From Pedobacter duraquae (GTDB lineage: Bacteria; Bacteroidota; Bacteroidia; Sphingobacteriales; Sphingobacteriaceae), in NCBI RefSeq assembly GCF_004362245.1, contig NZ_SNWM01000008.1:60536-124535 (forward strand): a stretch of DNA of 64,000 nt. The letters run 5' to 3'. Positions 44,629 through 52,495 of the stretch are shown piece after piece. The translations under genes and the position numbers were made by a program. The notes below the pieces were generated by a model that was not told where the DNA came from, searched no databases, and worked only from the letters and a program-made list of their open reading frames with translations. Numbering within the stretch: the stretch's first letter is position 1; each line of letters opens with the position of its first letter.

Positions 44629-45618
44629 TTATTTACCCTTGCCTTTAAAGGGTGGCGATGGTCTGCCTTTTCCTGGTTTAGCGGGGCGCTTGGCGGGTCC
44701 GTTGGTTTTAAACCAATCTGGTGTAGCGTTGCTTGCTGCTGCTTTGCGTGAAGCACCACGTTTGTCTTCATTATTTCCTTTAGCTGCCGGCCGTTTTGTT
44801 TCGGCTCTTTTAGCTGATGCTTTTTTGTATGGGGCCTTCTCAGCAGCAACAGCGGGACCTGCTTTAGCTGTTTTTTTAGGTTTTGAAGCCGCTTCAAGTG
44901 AACTTGACTTAGCAACGAGGTTAAAAATGTCAGTCTGTTCTTCTGGCGTAAGTTCTCTCCATTCGCCCGAGGGAATTCCTTTTAAGCTAATGTTCATGAT
45001 GCGTACACGCTCCAGTTTGGTAACCTCATATCCTAAATATTCACACATTCTCCGGATCTGACGGTTCAATCCCTGGATCAGGGTGATTTTGAAAATAAAT
45101 GTGCTTTCCTGACTAACTTTACATTTCTTTGTCATTACGCCAAGTACAGGAACTCCTTTGTGCATCTTCTCAATGAACTGTTCTGTAATGGGTTTGTTGA
45201 CGGTTACCAGGTATTCTTTCTCGTGGTTATTGCCTGCCCGAAGGATCTTGTTTACAAGATCTCCATTGTTTGTTAGGAAAATAAGGCCCTGAGAATCCTT
45301 GTCTAACCTTCCGATTGGGAATACCCGCTCGCTGTGGTTAACATAATCCACGATGTTGCTTTTTACACCGGCTTCGGTAGTACTGGTAATTCCAACAGGT
45401 TTGTTAAACGCAATTAGAATAGAATTGTCTACTTCTTTGGGATCAATGGTTTGACCGTTTACGGTTACCACATCACCAAATATTACCTGTGCCCCAACTT
45501 TAGCTTTTTTGCCATTGATAAATACACTTCCCTGCTCGATGTAGCGATCGGCCGCTCTTCTGGAGCATAAACCACTCTCACTTATATATTTATTTAATCT
45601 CGTAGTCAAATCAGGCAT
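44629..45618 (-). CDS. RsuA/RluB/RluF-family rRNA pseudouridine synthase
   Basis: 329 residues. S4 RNA-binding domain at the head (LNKYISESGLCSRRAADRYIEQG), catalytic Asp in GRLDKDSQGLIFLT, and the LIQGLNRQIRRMCEYLGYEV motif of the RsuA family; closest by look to RluB/RluF, so the target is 23S rRNA rather than certain. The final 95 residues are a lysine-alanine-rich, low-complexity tail (for example KRPAAKGNNEDKRGASRKAA) absent from short family members and probably RNA-binding. The frame is open to 45657, but MPDLTTRLNKY at 45618 is the natural start and lies two bases after a 16-bp inverted repeat. Confidence 0.9.
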   Translation of the reverse strand: MPDLTTRLNKYISESGLCSRRAADRYIEQGSVFINGKKAKVGAQVIFGDVVTVNGQTIDPKEVDNSILIAFNKPVGITSTTEAGVKSNIVDYVNHSERVFPIGRLDKDSQGLIFLTNNGDLVNKILRAGNNHEKEYLVTVNKPITEQFIEKMHKGVPVLGVMTKKCKVSQESTFIFKITLIQGLNRQIRRMCEYLGYEVTKLERVRIMNISLKGIPSGEWRELTPEEQTDIFNLVAKSSSLEAASKPKKTAKAGPAVAAEKAPYKKASAKRAETKRPAAKGNNEDKRGASRKAAASNATPDWFKTNGPAKRPAKPGKGRPSPPFKGKGK

Positions 45619-45620
45619 AG

Positions 45621-45669
45621 TATGGGTATAAATTGAATTAATATACAAAGAAATCAATTTATACCCATA
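45621..45669 (-). promoter_or_regulatory. 16-bp inverted repeat before the pseudouridine synthase
   Basis: TATGGGTATAAATTGA (45621-45636) and TCAATTTATACCCATA (45654-45669) are perfect arms with a 17-bp spacer, ending two bases from the start codon. The spacer holds TTTCTTTG on the minus strand, a weak -7 match. There is no T tract, so it is not a terminator. Confidence 0.6.
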
Positions 45670-45698
45670 TTAACTATCAAAATGTGCAATGTGGCTGA

Positions 45699-46199
45699 TT
45701 AAAAATTAGTTTCATCAGCGCTCGGCCCGTAACTTCCAGGGATGGGAATGTTGAGTAAACGCAGGTAAACACCCAACTGAGCACGGTGGTGAACGATCTG
45801 GCTCAGTGTTGTGCGTATAAAAGCATACTTTGGAGAGGCGCTATAAATTTCTTCGCCGTTACGCAGTGTCCAGACCTCTTCAAGGTGTTCGAGTTTATCA
45901 GGAGTTAATTCTGAAAGGCCATCTTTAAGGCTGCTTTCAAAATGCTGCATCAACTCTTCTGTGTTTTTTACATCCGTAGGATTGTAGGCATTCGCTGCAA
46001 AATCAAGCCCGTCAGTTTTGAGTGTCATGGTTACCCAGGTAGGCAACTCGGCAATATGGGTTGCAAGCATTTTGATGTCCATGCTTTTTTTGTGCGGCTT
46101 CCAGCCAAAATGTTCTGTGGGCACACGCTCCAGCATTTTTCTGGTTGTTAGGGCTTCCTGCTCCAATTCTTCGCGGTAGATGTCGATTAACGTTTTCAT
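45699..46199 (-). CDS. DinB-superfamily protein
   Basis: 166 residues, DinB/YfiT-type four-helix bundle. Probable metal-ligand histidines sit in ATHIAELPTW and in the last-helix motif IVHHRAQLGVYLR. Members include thiol-dependent transferases, but many are uncharacterised; no specific substrate can be given. A 17-bp palindrome lies two bases before the ATG. The pseudouridine synthase starts 80 bp downstream on the same strand. Confidence 0.82.
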   Translation of the reverse strand: MKTLIDIYREELEQEALTTRKMLERVPTEHFGWKPHKKSMDIKMLATHIAELPTWVTMTLKTDGLDFAANAYNPTDVKNTEELMQHFESSLKDGLSELTPDKLEHLEEVWTLRNGEEIYSASPKYAFIRTTLSQIVHHRAQLGVYLRLLNIPIPGSYGPSADETNF

Positions 46200-46201
46200 G
46201 A

Positions 46202-46218
46202 TTGTTTAATTTTAAACA
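46202..46218 (-). promoter_or_regulatory. 17-bp palindrome before the DinB gene
   Basis: TTGTTTAA-T-TTAAACAA, perfect arms with one central base, two bases upstream of the start codon. TTTCTTTG overlaps its distal edge on the minus strand and may be the -7 box, so repressor binding here would block initiation. Confidence 0.45.
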
Positions 46219-46272
46219 AAGAAAACGTGGGCTACTGACAACCCTATGTCAGTCTGATTTAATGATGTGAAA

Positions 46273-47145
46273 TTAAATATGTTGTCCGCGGACATGAAAT
46301 GGCTGGGCCTGCTGCAGTCGCGCTTCTACAAATTCAAGATCCCTGATGTAAATTGTATTGTGGGTGCCAAAATACGCGGCTTCGCTGAGCGCCCGCTTAA
46401 ATGGGTCGTACTGCATAGGAGTAAATCCGAGTTTAATCAGGTTGTTGTGAATATGTTCCTCGTTGTGCCCGTACCTGCCCCCACTGGCATTGAGCTCTAT
46501 AATGATTGCTTTCAGGGCTGGGTCGTTTAAGGTGTTTGTCGCGCCGCTTAATACTTCGGCTTCATAGCCTTCGACATCAATTTTAATTAGGGATGGAACT
46601 TTGCCGTAGAGCACATTATCAAGCGTGTTCACAGGAACTTCCACTACATCTGTTTCTCCGGCGGCGGCAATGTGGTTTCCTGTGTCATGTGTCCTCGTGA
46701 ATTTGAGGGTGTCTTTCTTCGCTCCCAAAGCGATGTTCAAGGTTTCAGTACGTTTGGCTGCCTGGTTAATGGCTATGTTTTGCAAAAGGATATGGAATGT
46801 GGCTGGCAGAGGCTCTATAGCAATTACTGTGGCCTTTATATCCGCGGAAGCGAGAATGGTATAGCTGCCTATATTGGCGCCAATATCCACAAAAAGATCG
46901 GAAGGTTTAAGGAAATGAAGCAGGAAACCCATGTCTTCAAATTCATGCAGTCCACAATACACGTTGCCTGTGGCTCCCGTTAATCCCGGCCATGCTATGA
47001 GCTTAGTACTTTCTGTGAAGTTGCAGATGGATGGTTTTTTTGATAGTCTTGAACCCAGCTGCCAGCTTAAAAAATGGAGCATAGCAGGAATCTTGTTGGT
47101 TCTGGTTAGCGGATGACTGGCGATAAATTTCAAGGTTCTCAACAT
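46273..47145 (-). CDS. FkbM-family SAM-dependent methyltransferase
   Basis: 290 residues. SAM-binding motif FVDIGANIGSYTILAS with the acidic end of the next strand in VIAIEPLPATF, and the FkbM signature SLIKIDVEGYEAEVLSGA. These enzymes O-methylate sugars or polyketides in various pathways; the acceptor here is unknown. The WYL regulator ends 10 bp upstream on the same strand, so the two may be one transcript. Confidence 0.88.
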   Translation of the reverse strand: MLRTLKFIASHPLTRTNKIPAMLHFLSWQLGSRLSKKPSICNFTESTKLIAWPGLTGATGNVYCGLHEFEDMGFLLHFLKPSDLFVDIGANIGSYTILASADIKATVIAIEPLPATFHILLQNIAINQAAKRTETLNIALGAKKDTLKFTRTHDTGNHIAAAGETDVVEVPVNTLDNVLYGKVPSLIKIDVEGYEAEVLSGATNTLNDPALKAIIIELNASGGRYGHNEEHIHNNLIKLGFTPMQYDPFKRALSEAAYFGTHNTIYIRDLEFVEARLQQAQPFHVRGQHI

Positions 47146-47155
47146 CGGGCTTAGT

Positions 47156-47845
47156 TTAGAAGTTTACAGGAAGTTGCGTCATGTAGCTGCCTAGGGGGAT
47201 ATGGGTATCAATGTGGAAGGGTTCTTCTGTGACATTGATGCTGTTGATCCTTGAGATCTTAAAGTCTCTATAGGCACTTCGTTTATGGCACCAGGCAATA
47301 AGGTGCCAGCCAAAGGCGTAAAATATAAGGCCGATAGGTTCTATGGCCCGGCTGCTAACATCCTGTTTTAAATCTGTATACCCAATGTTGATGATTAGTT
47401 TGGCTGAGATGGCCTGCTGTAATACTGACAGATGTTCGAATTCATTGCTGACACAGGGTGGAAGCTGGATCTTGATCTGCTCATCGAGTTGTTCCAATGA
47501 CGTTTTTTGAGTACCCTTGAGTACAGATTTTACCTTGTTTAGCGCTGAGGTGTACTGCGTTTGTATAGACTGGTCAGCAAAACCCGAAACCAGTCGCTCC
47601 ATAAGCAGTAGCGCATTAGCTTCTGAGTTGGTAAAGGAAACAGGGGCAAGGAAGTATCCTTGTATAATAAAATATCCTTTATTTGGTTCGAAGCTCAGGG
47701 GAACACCTTGCTCTGTTAAGGACCGGATATCGCGATAAACTGTTCTGATACTGATCTGATAATGGTCAGCAATTTTTTCCGCAGAAACATACTTCCTGGA
47801 TTGCAGTAAAATTAAAATCCCTAAAAGTCGGTCGATGCGGTTCAT
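47156..47845 (-). CDS. YafY-type HTH-WYL transcription regulator
   Basis: 229 residues. N-terminal DeoR/HTH_11 winged helix (RLLGILILLQSRKYVSAEKIADHY, then SIRTVYRDIRSLTEQGV) and a C-terminal WYL domain (IEPIGLIFYAFGWHLIAWC). WYL proteins sense nucleic acid or nucleotide-like ligands; the signal here is unknown. An inverted repeat abuts a TATATTTG promoter box directly upstream, which suggests autoregulation. Confidence 0.87.
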   Translation of the reverse strand: MNRIDRLLGILILLQSRKYVSAEKIADHYQISIRTVYRDIRSLTEQGVPLSFEPNKGYFIIQGYFLAPVSFTNSEANALLLMERLVSGFADQSIQTQYTSALNKVKSVLKGTQKTSLEQLDEQIKIQLPPCVSNEFEHLSVLQQAISAKLIINIGYTDLKQDVSSRAIEPIGLIFYAFGWHLIAWCHKRSAYRDFKISRINSINVTEEPFHIDTHIPLGSYMTQLPVNF

Positions 47846-47848
47846 GCT

Positions 47849-47882
47849 GTTTCAAGAGCTTTTTAAGCCTGAAACAAATATA
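47849..47882 (-). promoter_or_regulatory. WYL gene promoter with inverted repeat
   Basis: Minus-strand TATATTTG (47882-47875) is a perfect -7 box. TGTTTCA overlaps its end (47876-47870) and pairs with TGAAACA (47855-47849), 14 bp apart, ending three bases before the ATG. The position fits an autorepressor site. Confidence 0.5.
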
Positions 47883-47896
47883 TCAAAACAGTTTGA

Positions 47897-49234
47897 TTAG
47901 TTTGCCCTTACCCAGCCAATCTCTTGTGTTGCATCCCTAACCATATAAAAGTCCTGATAACTCCCTAATACATCTACAGTAGCGCCCGCATTTAGGTTCT
48001 TTTTTACGGCTGCCACATTTGCTGGTTGATCGAAAAGCTGTTGTTGCATTTGGGAGAGCTTTATCTTCCGGATAGCTTTTAGTACAGGATTCAGATCACG
48101 ACTTCTCAGAAATCCGGTCCTGCCATCTGGTAAGCTTACTTTATAGAGTTCTGCTGCCGCGGCATCGATATGCACTATTGTGCCGGCAGCAAGCTTCTCG
48201 CGCGTCTGACTATTGCGTTCAGGTCCGCTTGTCAGGTTGGCGGATACTGCCGTGCGGGAGGTCGCGTTAAGCTGAGCTAGTGCTGCGGTTATTGGTGCGG
48301 GTGTGGGTATTGCAGGATCGATAAAAGGTAAGGGATCTATGGCGCCAGAATTGGTATAAATGCCGAAGTGAAGGTGTGGCGGGGTAGTCCGCGCATTTCC
48401 GGTGTTTCCCATAAAGCCGAGCGTGTCGCCGGGTGTTACCTGCTGACCTTCTCTAGCCAGCTGCTCATCCAGGTGTGCGTAGTATAGCGAGTAATCTTTT
48501 CCTGAAGGATGCAAAAAGACGACTTTCCCGCCCAGGGTATTTTCATTTACGCGTGTTATGGTTCCTGGAGCACTTGCAAGTACGGGTGTACGAAAGGTGG
48601 AAAAGATATCTACACCCTCATGCCTGCGTGCATTGGCGTCCCGCCCGTCGCCCCAGTAGCTTTGGATCTGATTTCGGCGCATCGCTTTTATAGGGTTTTT
48701 GAGAGACGGTCCGGTGGTGATTTCCAGTGTGTAAGAACCACTTTTTAGTAGTTCTGGCTGCAGGCGAAGCATGTACTTTGCCGTTTGATCTGCTTCAAAA
48801 ACTACCGGGTTATTGAGCGTATCTGCAGCTGCAACCCTTTTTGGACTATTCCCATCACGGAGCATCCAGATGTCTACATAGATCATAAAATCTGTTGCAG
48901 GTGTTTTGCTAAGCTGCAAGGTAATCTGCTGTCCCCTTGTCGCATCAAAGCTGTATGTAACTGCTGGAATCCGTTCGGCAGCAAAGTATCCGCTTTCGCG
49001 GTACGGTAATCTGATCGCAGAAGGTTGCGTGAGGCTTTGCGAAGATGCGCTGATCCAGGCTCTACCCATAGCAGTGTGATCGAGCCCTGCAGCGCTTAGT
49101 TTCCGCTGGTAGAGCTCGTGTGGGGTGCCGGTTTTAAATAAATTTAATGGCGCGGTTTTACAGGAATTTAAAAATAATGCCATTGCGATACCGCAGAGTA
49201 CTAGCTGAGGGGTTTTAATCGTTATAATTTTCAT
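47897..49234 (-). CDS. M23 metallopeptidase lipoprotein with SH3-like domains
   Basis: 445 residues with a lipoprotein signal ending FLNSCKTA. The middle is a LytM/M23 endopeptidase domain with both zinc motifs intact: HEGVDIF (HxxxD) and PPHLHFGIY (HxH). Two SH3-like segments follow (PERNSQTREKLAAGTIVHI..., and VAAVKKNLNAGATVDVLGSY...). It should cut peptidoglycan cross-links at the outer- or inner-membrane face. It contrasts with the EnvC-like protein at 56628, which has lost the zinc ligands. Confidence 0.9.
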   Translation of the reverse strand: MKIITIKTPQLVLCGIAMALFLNSCKTAPLNLFKTGTPHELYQRKLSAAGLDHTAMGRAWISASSQSLTQPSAIRLPYRESGYFAAERIPAVTYSFDATRGQQITLQLSKTPATDFMIYVDIWMLRDGNSPKRVAAADTLNNPVVFEADQTAKYMLRLQPELLKSGSYTLEITTGPSLKNPIKAMRRNQIQSYWGDGRDANARRHEGVDIFSTFRTPVLASAPGTITRVNENTLGGKVVFLHPSGKDYSLYYAHLDEQLAREGQQVTPGDTLGFMGNTGNARTTPPHLHFGIYTNSGAIDPLPFIDPAIPTPAPITAALAQLNATSRTAVSANLTSGPERNSQTREKLAAGTIVHIDAAAAELYKVSLPDGRTGFLRSRDLNPVLKAIRKIKLSQMQQQLFDQPANVAAVKKNLNAGATVDVLGSYQDFYMVRDATQEIGWVRAN

Positions 49235-49304
49235 AGGTGCTTAATAGATACATTTTTAGAATAAAAAATGTTTTGCTTTATTTTTGGTAGTCAGGCCTAT
49301 ATGC

Positions 49305-49335
49305 TTGAAAAACTAGCAATTTTTGTTTAGTTTTG
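49305..49335 (+). promoter_or_regulatory. Promoter of the cupin gene
   Basis: TTG (49305-49307), 20 bp, then TAGTTTTG (49328-49335): full match to TTG/TAnnTTTG with the same spacing as higBA. The ATG at 49344 is only eight bases after the box, so the mRNA would be leaderless or nearly so. Confidence 0.65.
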
Positions 49336-49343
49336 TAAAACTC

Positions 49344-50012
49344 ATGTTAGACAACAATTCCGATAATTCGCCGTCCACTGATGGAAACGATAATAGTAGA
49401 GGTTTCGATCACGAGGCCTTTATAGACTCGGGTGTTTTGGAACTTTATGTCTACGGTATTGCCTCGGATGATGAAGTTAAAGCTGTACATGCTGCGCTTA
49501 AGTTGTCAGGCCATGTGCGTGAAGCGCTTTTACTTATAGAGCTTGTTGCTGAAGAACTTGCACAGCTTGACGCTGTAGCTCCAGATCCAATTATCAAACC
49601 TTTTCTGTTATCTACAATTGATCTGCAGGATCGTATGATGGCGGGAGAAGTGCTGTTGGATGCGCCTTTACTAAATGAACGTTCGGTAGCTTCGGATTTC
49701 AGCGTTTGGCTGGATCGGGGAGATATCGTACCCCCTGCAGAGATAGATGGTATATTTGCTAAAATTATAAGCGCTAATGCGACGGCGATGACTGCTATTG
49801 TCTGGATTACGGAAATGGCTCCCCAGGAAGTGCACCACGACCAGTATGAACGTTTCCTGATTTTGGAAGGTACCTGCGATATTGTTGTTGAAGAAAACAT
49901 TTATCCCCTCCAGGCCGGTAATTTTTTCCAGATTCCCCTGCACAAAAGCCACGAGGTAATCATCACGTCAGAAATCCCTTGTAAGGTTATTTTACAAAGG
50001 GTAGCCGCATAA
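49344..50012 (+). CDS. Cupin protein with anti-sigma-like N-terminus (ChrR-like)
   Basis: 222 residues, no signal or membrane segment. Residues about 18-75 (FIDSGVLELYVYGIASDDEVKAV) resemble the cytoplasmic sigma-binding part of Bacteroidota anti-sigma factors. Residues about 130-220 are a cupin with the metal-ligand-like set QEVHHDQYERFLILEGTCDI and HKSHEV. This pairs like ChrR, a cupin-containing anti-sigma factor that responds to singlet oxygen. No sigma factor gene lies nearby, so a role as anti-sigma is inferred. The frame opens at 49323, but 49344 is placed better relative to the promoter. Confidence 0.7.
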   Translation: MLDNNSDNSPSTDGNDNSRGFDHEAFIDSGVLELYVYGIASDDEVKAVHAALKLSGHVREALLLIELVAEELAQLDAVAPDPIIKPFLLSTIDLQDRMMAGEVLLDAPLLNERSVASDFSVWLDRGDIVPPAEIDGIFAKIISANATAMTAIVWITEMAPQEVHHDQYERFLILEGTCDIVVEENIYPLQAGNFFQIPLHKSHEVIITSEIPCKVILQRVAA

Positions 50013-50049
50013 TTTGTTCGATTGGCTTGTATAGCCGTACTTTGTGCCT

Positions 50050-51219
50050 ATGCTGACTTATATTGCTGCATCAAAAATTTATCCTGTTACATCAGCACCT
50101 TTAGAAAATGGTGTGCTCGCATTAGAGCCTGATGGTACTATATCGGCTATTTATTCGGCCGAAGCATTTGCCAGACTCAATAAACCAGTTGTTTTTTTTG
50201 AAGGGGCAATAATTCCTGGAATGGTCAATACCCATTGCCATCTGGAACTTTCGCATTTGCGCGGGAAGATAGCGCAACATACCGGGCTACCGGCTTTTGT
50301 GGAACAGGTAATCAAATTCAGGGGGTTCGACGAAGAGGCTGTGCTTCAAGCAATGGAAGCAGCAGATCAGGAAATGCGTGACAATGGTATTATTGCCGTT
50401 GGTGATATCTCAAATCTTGCCGCCTCAAGGCCTGTTAAGCTAGGTAGTGATCTGTATTATTACACCTTCGTGGAGGCCATGGGCTTTAACCCGGCGAGGG
50501 CATCAGAAATTTATACTGCTGCGGCGGCACTGAAAGTTTCATTTGAACCATTAGATGCGTCGGTCGTGCCACACGCACCTTACTCTGTATCTACAGAGCT
50601 CTTTGGGCTGATCAAAGCGGGGGCGGATGCTGGAAACAGTCTGCAAACTATGCACAGTCAGGAAACGGCTGCAGAGAACGAATTTTTCGAAAGCAAAACC
50701 GGTGCTTTCTTGCAGCTCTATAATTTTCTGGGTCTCGATCTTTCCTTCTACATGCCATCAGGAAAATCGTCACTGCAAACCATCTTGCCAAAACTAAGTA
50801 ACGGGAAAGCTTTATTGGTACATAACACAGAAAGTAACTTATCAGATATAGGCTATGCCAAACAGCAACACGCAGATTTGTTCTGGTGCCTTTGCCCAAA
50901 TGCCAATCTGTTTATTGAAAACAGGTTACCCGATGTACAGCTGCTACGCGATCAGGGACTAAAAATTACGCTCGGTACGGATAGTCTTGCAAGTAATGCC
51001 GCGCTGAGCATCTTAAAGGAGATGCAAACACTACAGGAAAAAAAGGCTGTTGATTTTGATACGGTCCTTTGCTGGGCAACATATAACGGTGCCGAGTTTT
51101 TAGGCATTGATGCACGATACGGAAGTATCGAAGTTGGTAAAAATCCCGGGATTGTGTTGCTTGAGCATTTTGAACAAGGAAAGATAACTGACAGCACCAC
51201 GGTAAAAAGATTATTTTAG
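50050..51219 (+). CDS. Amidohydrolase, chlorohydrolase/aminofutalosine deaminase-like
   Basis: 389 residues of the metal-dependent amidohydrolase superfamily. Metal and catalytic residues are visible: HCH in VNTHCHLELSHL, His in VPHAPYSVS, His in MHSQETAAE and Asp in LGTDSLASN. The subgroup deaminates purine- or aminofutalosine-like compounds; the exact substrate is unsettled, and no other menaquinone gene lies nearby. A GTG at 50044 is a possible earlier start, but ATG at 50050 is preferred. It begins 38 bp after the cupin gene, with a possible promoter (TACTTTG) in the gap, and the next gene follows after 4 bp. Confidence 0.8.
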   Translation: MLTYIAASKIYPVTSAPLENGVLALEPDGTISAIYSAEAFARLNKPVVFFEGAIIPGMVNTHCHLELSHLRGKIAQHTGLPAFVEQVIKFRGFDEEAVLQAMEAADQEMRDNGIIAVGDISNLAASRPVKLGSDLYYYTFVEAMGFNPARASEIYTAAAALKVSFEPLDASVVPHAPYSVSTELFGLIKAGADAGNSLQTMHSQETAAENEFFESKTGAFLQLYNFLGLDLSFYMPSGKSSLQTILPKLSNGKALLVHNTESNLSDIGYAKQQHADLFWCLCPNANLFIENRLPDVQLLRDQGLKITLGTDSLASNAALSILKEMQTLQEKKAVDFDTVLCWATYNGAEFLGIDARYGSIEVGKNPGIVLLEHFEQGKITDSTTVKRLF

Positions 51220-51223
51220 CGCT

Positions 51224-52165
51224 ATGAAAAACCGCATTACCGATTTATTCAAGATTGAATTTCCAATTATACAGGCCGGCATGGTATGGTGTAGTGGCTG
51301 GAAGCTTGCTGCTGCTGTTTCTAATGCTGGCGGACTCGGAATTATCGGTGCAGGATCTATGTATCCTGAGGTACTGCGAACTCATATTCGAAAATATAAA
51401 GCGAACACCAGCTTACCATTCGCGGTGAATGTACCTTTGCTCTATCCAAATGTGGCGGAAATTATGGATGTCCTGGTAGAAGAATCGGTGCCCATAGTCT
51501 TTACCTCTGCGGGGAACCCCTCAACCTGGACAGCCTTTCTTAAAGAGAAGGGAATAGTAGTGGTGCATGTGATTGCGAACACTAAGTTTGCGTTAAAGGC
51601 AGAAGCATCAGGTGTGGATGCTATCGTAGCCGAAGGTTTTGAGGCGGGTGGTCATAATGGGCGTGAGGAGACCACAACAATGTGCCTGATTCCAATGATC
51701 TTTGAGGCCGTCAAAATACCTGTTATTGCTGCAGGTGGAATAGCAAGTGGAAAAGCCATGCTAGCCGCTTTTGCATTGGGCGCTGAAGGGGTGCAGGTAG
51801 GCTCTGCATTTGCAGTTGCTGAAGAATCCTCAGCACATCCACATTTTAAGGAAAAGATTCTGGATTCTGCCGAAGGCGATACAGCACTGCGCATGAAGAA
51901 ACTTGTTCCTGTGCGATTGCTTAAAAATAAATTTGAGCTAGCAGTAGGTGCAGCCGAAGCGGCAGGTGCAGACCGGACCACTTTGATGGAATTATTGGGC
52001 CGCTCCAGAGCAAAATTAGGTATGTTTGAAGGAGATATGGATGAAGGGGAACTGGAGATCGGACAGATTGCGGCCATGCTTAGGCAAATTCGGCCTGCGG
52101 GAGAGATTTTCCAGAAGATTTGGACGGAATTTTTGGAAGGTAAAAAAAGGTTAAGCACGCTATAA
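51224..52165 (+). CDS. Nitronate monooxygenase/FabK-like FMN enzyme
   Basis: 313 residues, TIM-barrel flavoenzyme. Landmarks are PIIQAGMVWCSGWKLAAAVSNAGGLGIIG, the AGGHNG loop with the active-site His, VIAAGGIASGKAMLAAFALGAEGVQVGS for FMN phosphate. The family includes nitronate monooxygenases and the enoyl-ACP reductase FabK, which cannot be separated on motif alone. It starts 4 bp after the amidohydrolase stop. Confidence 0.85.
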   Translation: MKNRITDLFKIEFPIIQAGMVWCSGWKLAAAVSNAGGLGIIGAGSMYPEVLRTHIRKYKANTSLPFAVNVPLLYPNVAEIMDVLVEESVPIVFTSAGNPSTWTAFLKEKGIVVVHVIANTKFALKAEASGVDAIVAEGFEAGGHNGREETTTMCLIPMIFEAVKIPVIAAGGIASGKAMLAAFALGAEGVQVGSAFAVAEESSAHPHFKEKILDSAEGDTALRMKKLVPVRLLKNKFELAVGAAEAAGADRTTLMELLGRSRAKLGMFEGDMDEGELEIGQIAAMLRQIRPAGEIFQKIWTEFLEGKKRLSTL

Positions 52166-52185
52166 CCTGATTTAGATAAAAGTAC

Positions 52186-52206
52186 ATGAAACATGATTAG
52201 TTTCAT
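52186..52206 (+). promoter_or_regulatory. Inverted repeat before the acylphosphatase
   Basis: ATGAAAC (52186-52192) and GTTTCAT (52200-52206), perfect 7-bp arms with a 7-bp spacer, 14 bp before the ATG. Modest length; it could be a chance dyad. No T tract follows. Confidence 0.3.
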
Positions 52207-52220
52207 ACAAAAACATTACG

Positions 52221-52493
52221 ATGAAGCATATTGATATTAGAATAACAGGTAGGGTACAAGGTGTATCTTTCCGTGCAACTACTAAGGCTGTAGCCGACCA
52301 GATGGGCGTGCGGGGTCTCGTGAGAAATGAAAAAGACGGCTCTCTGTATATTGAAGCCGAAGGGGACGATGTATTGCTGGAGGTTTTTCTGGAGTGGTGC
52401 CATGAAGGTTCCGACCGCTCAATTATAGAAAATGTAAACGTCACCGAAGGGGTATTAAAGAACTACCAGAACTTTGAAATCGTAAAGAAATAA
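52221..52493 (+). CDS. acyP: Acylphosphatase
   Basis: 90 residues, the normal family length. It hydrolyses acyl phosphates. The phosphate-binding loop is GRVQGVSFRATT with catalytic Arg, and the catalytic Asn is in GLVRNEKDGS. The Gly before Phe is Ser here, a mild change from the usual GVGFR. Two bases separate its stop from the flippase start. Confidence 0.93.
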   Translation: MKHIDIRITGRVQGVSFRATTKAVADQMGVRGLVRNEKDGSLYIEAEGDDVLLEVFLEWCHEGSDRSIIENVNVTEGVLKNYQNFEIVKK

Positions 52494-52495
52494 GC

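Noticed and set aside
44598..44915. 105-residue ORF overlapping the tail of the pseudouridine synthase
   Set aside because: It is another frame of the low-complexity Lys/Ala-rich tail; composition artefact.
45621..45669. Invertible promoter flanked by inverted repeats
   Set aside because: The spacer is only 17 bp, far shorter than known Bacteroidota invertible promoters, and no recombinase gene is near.
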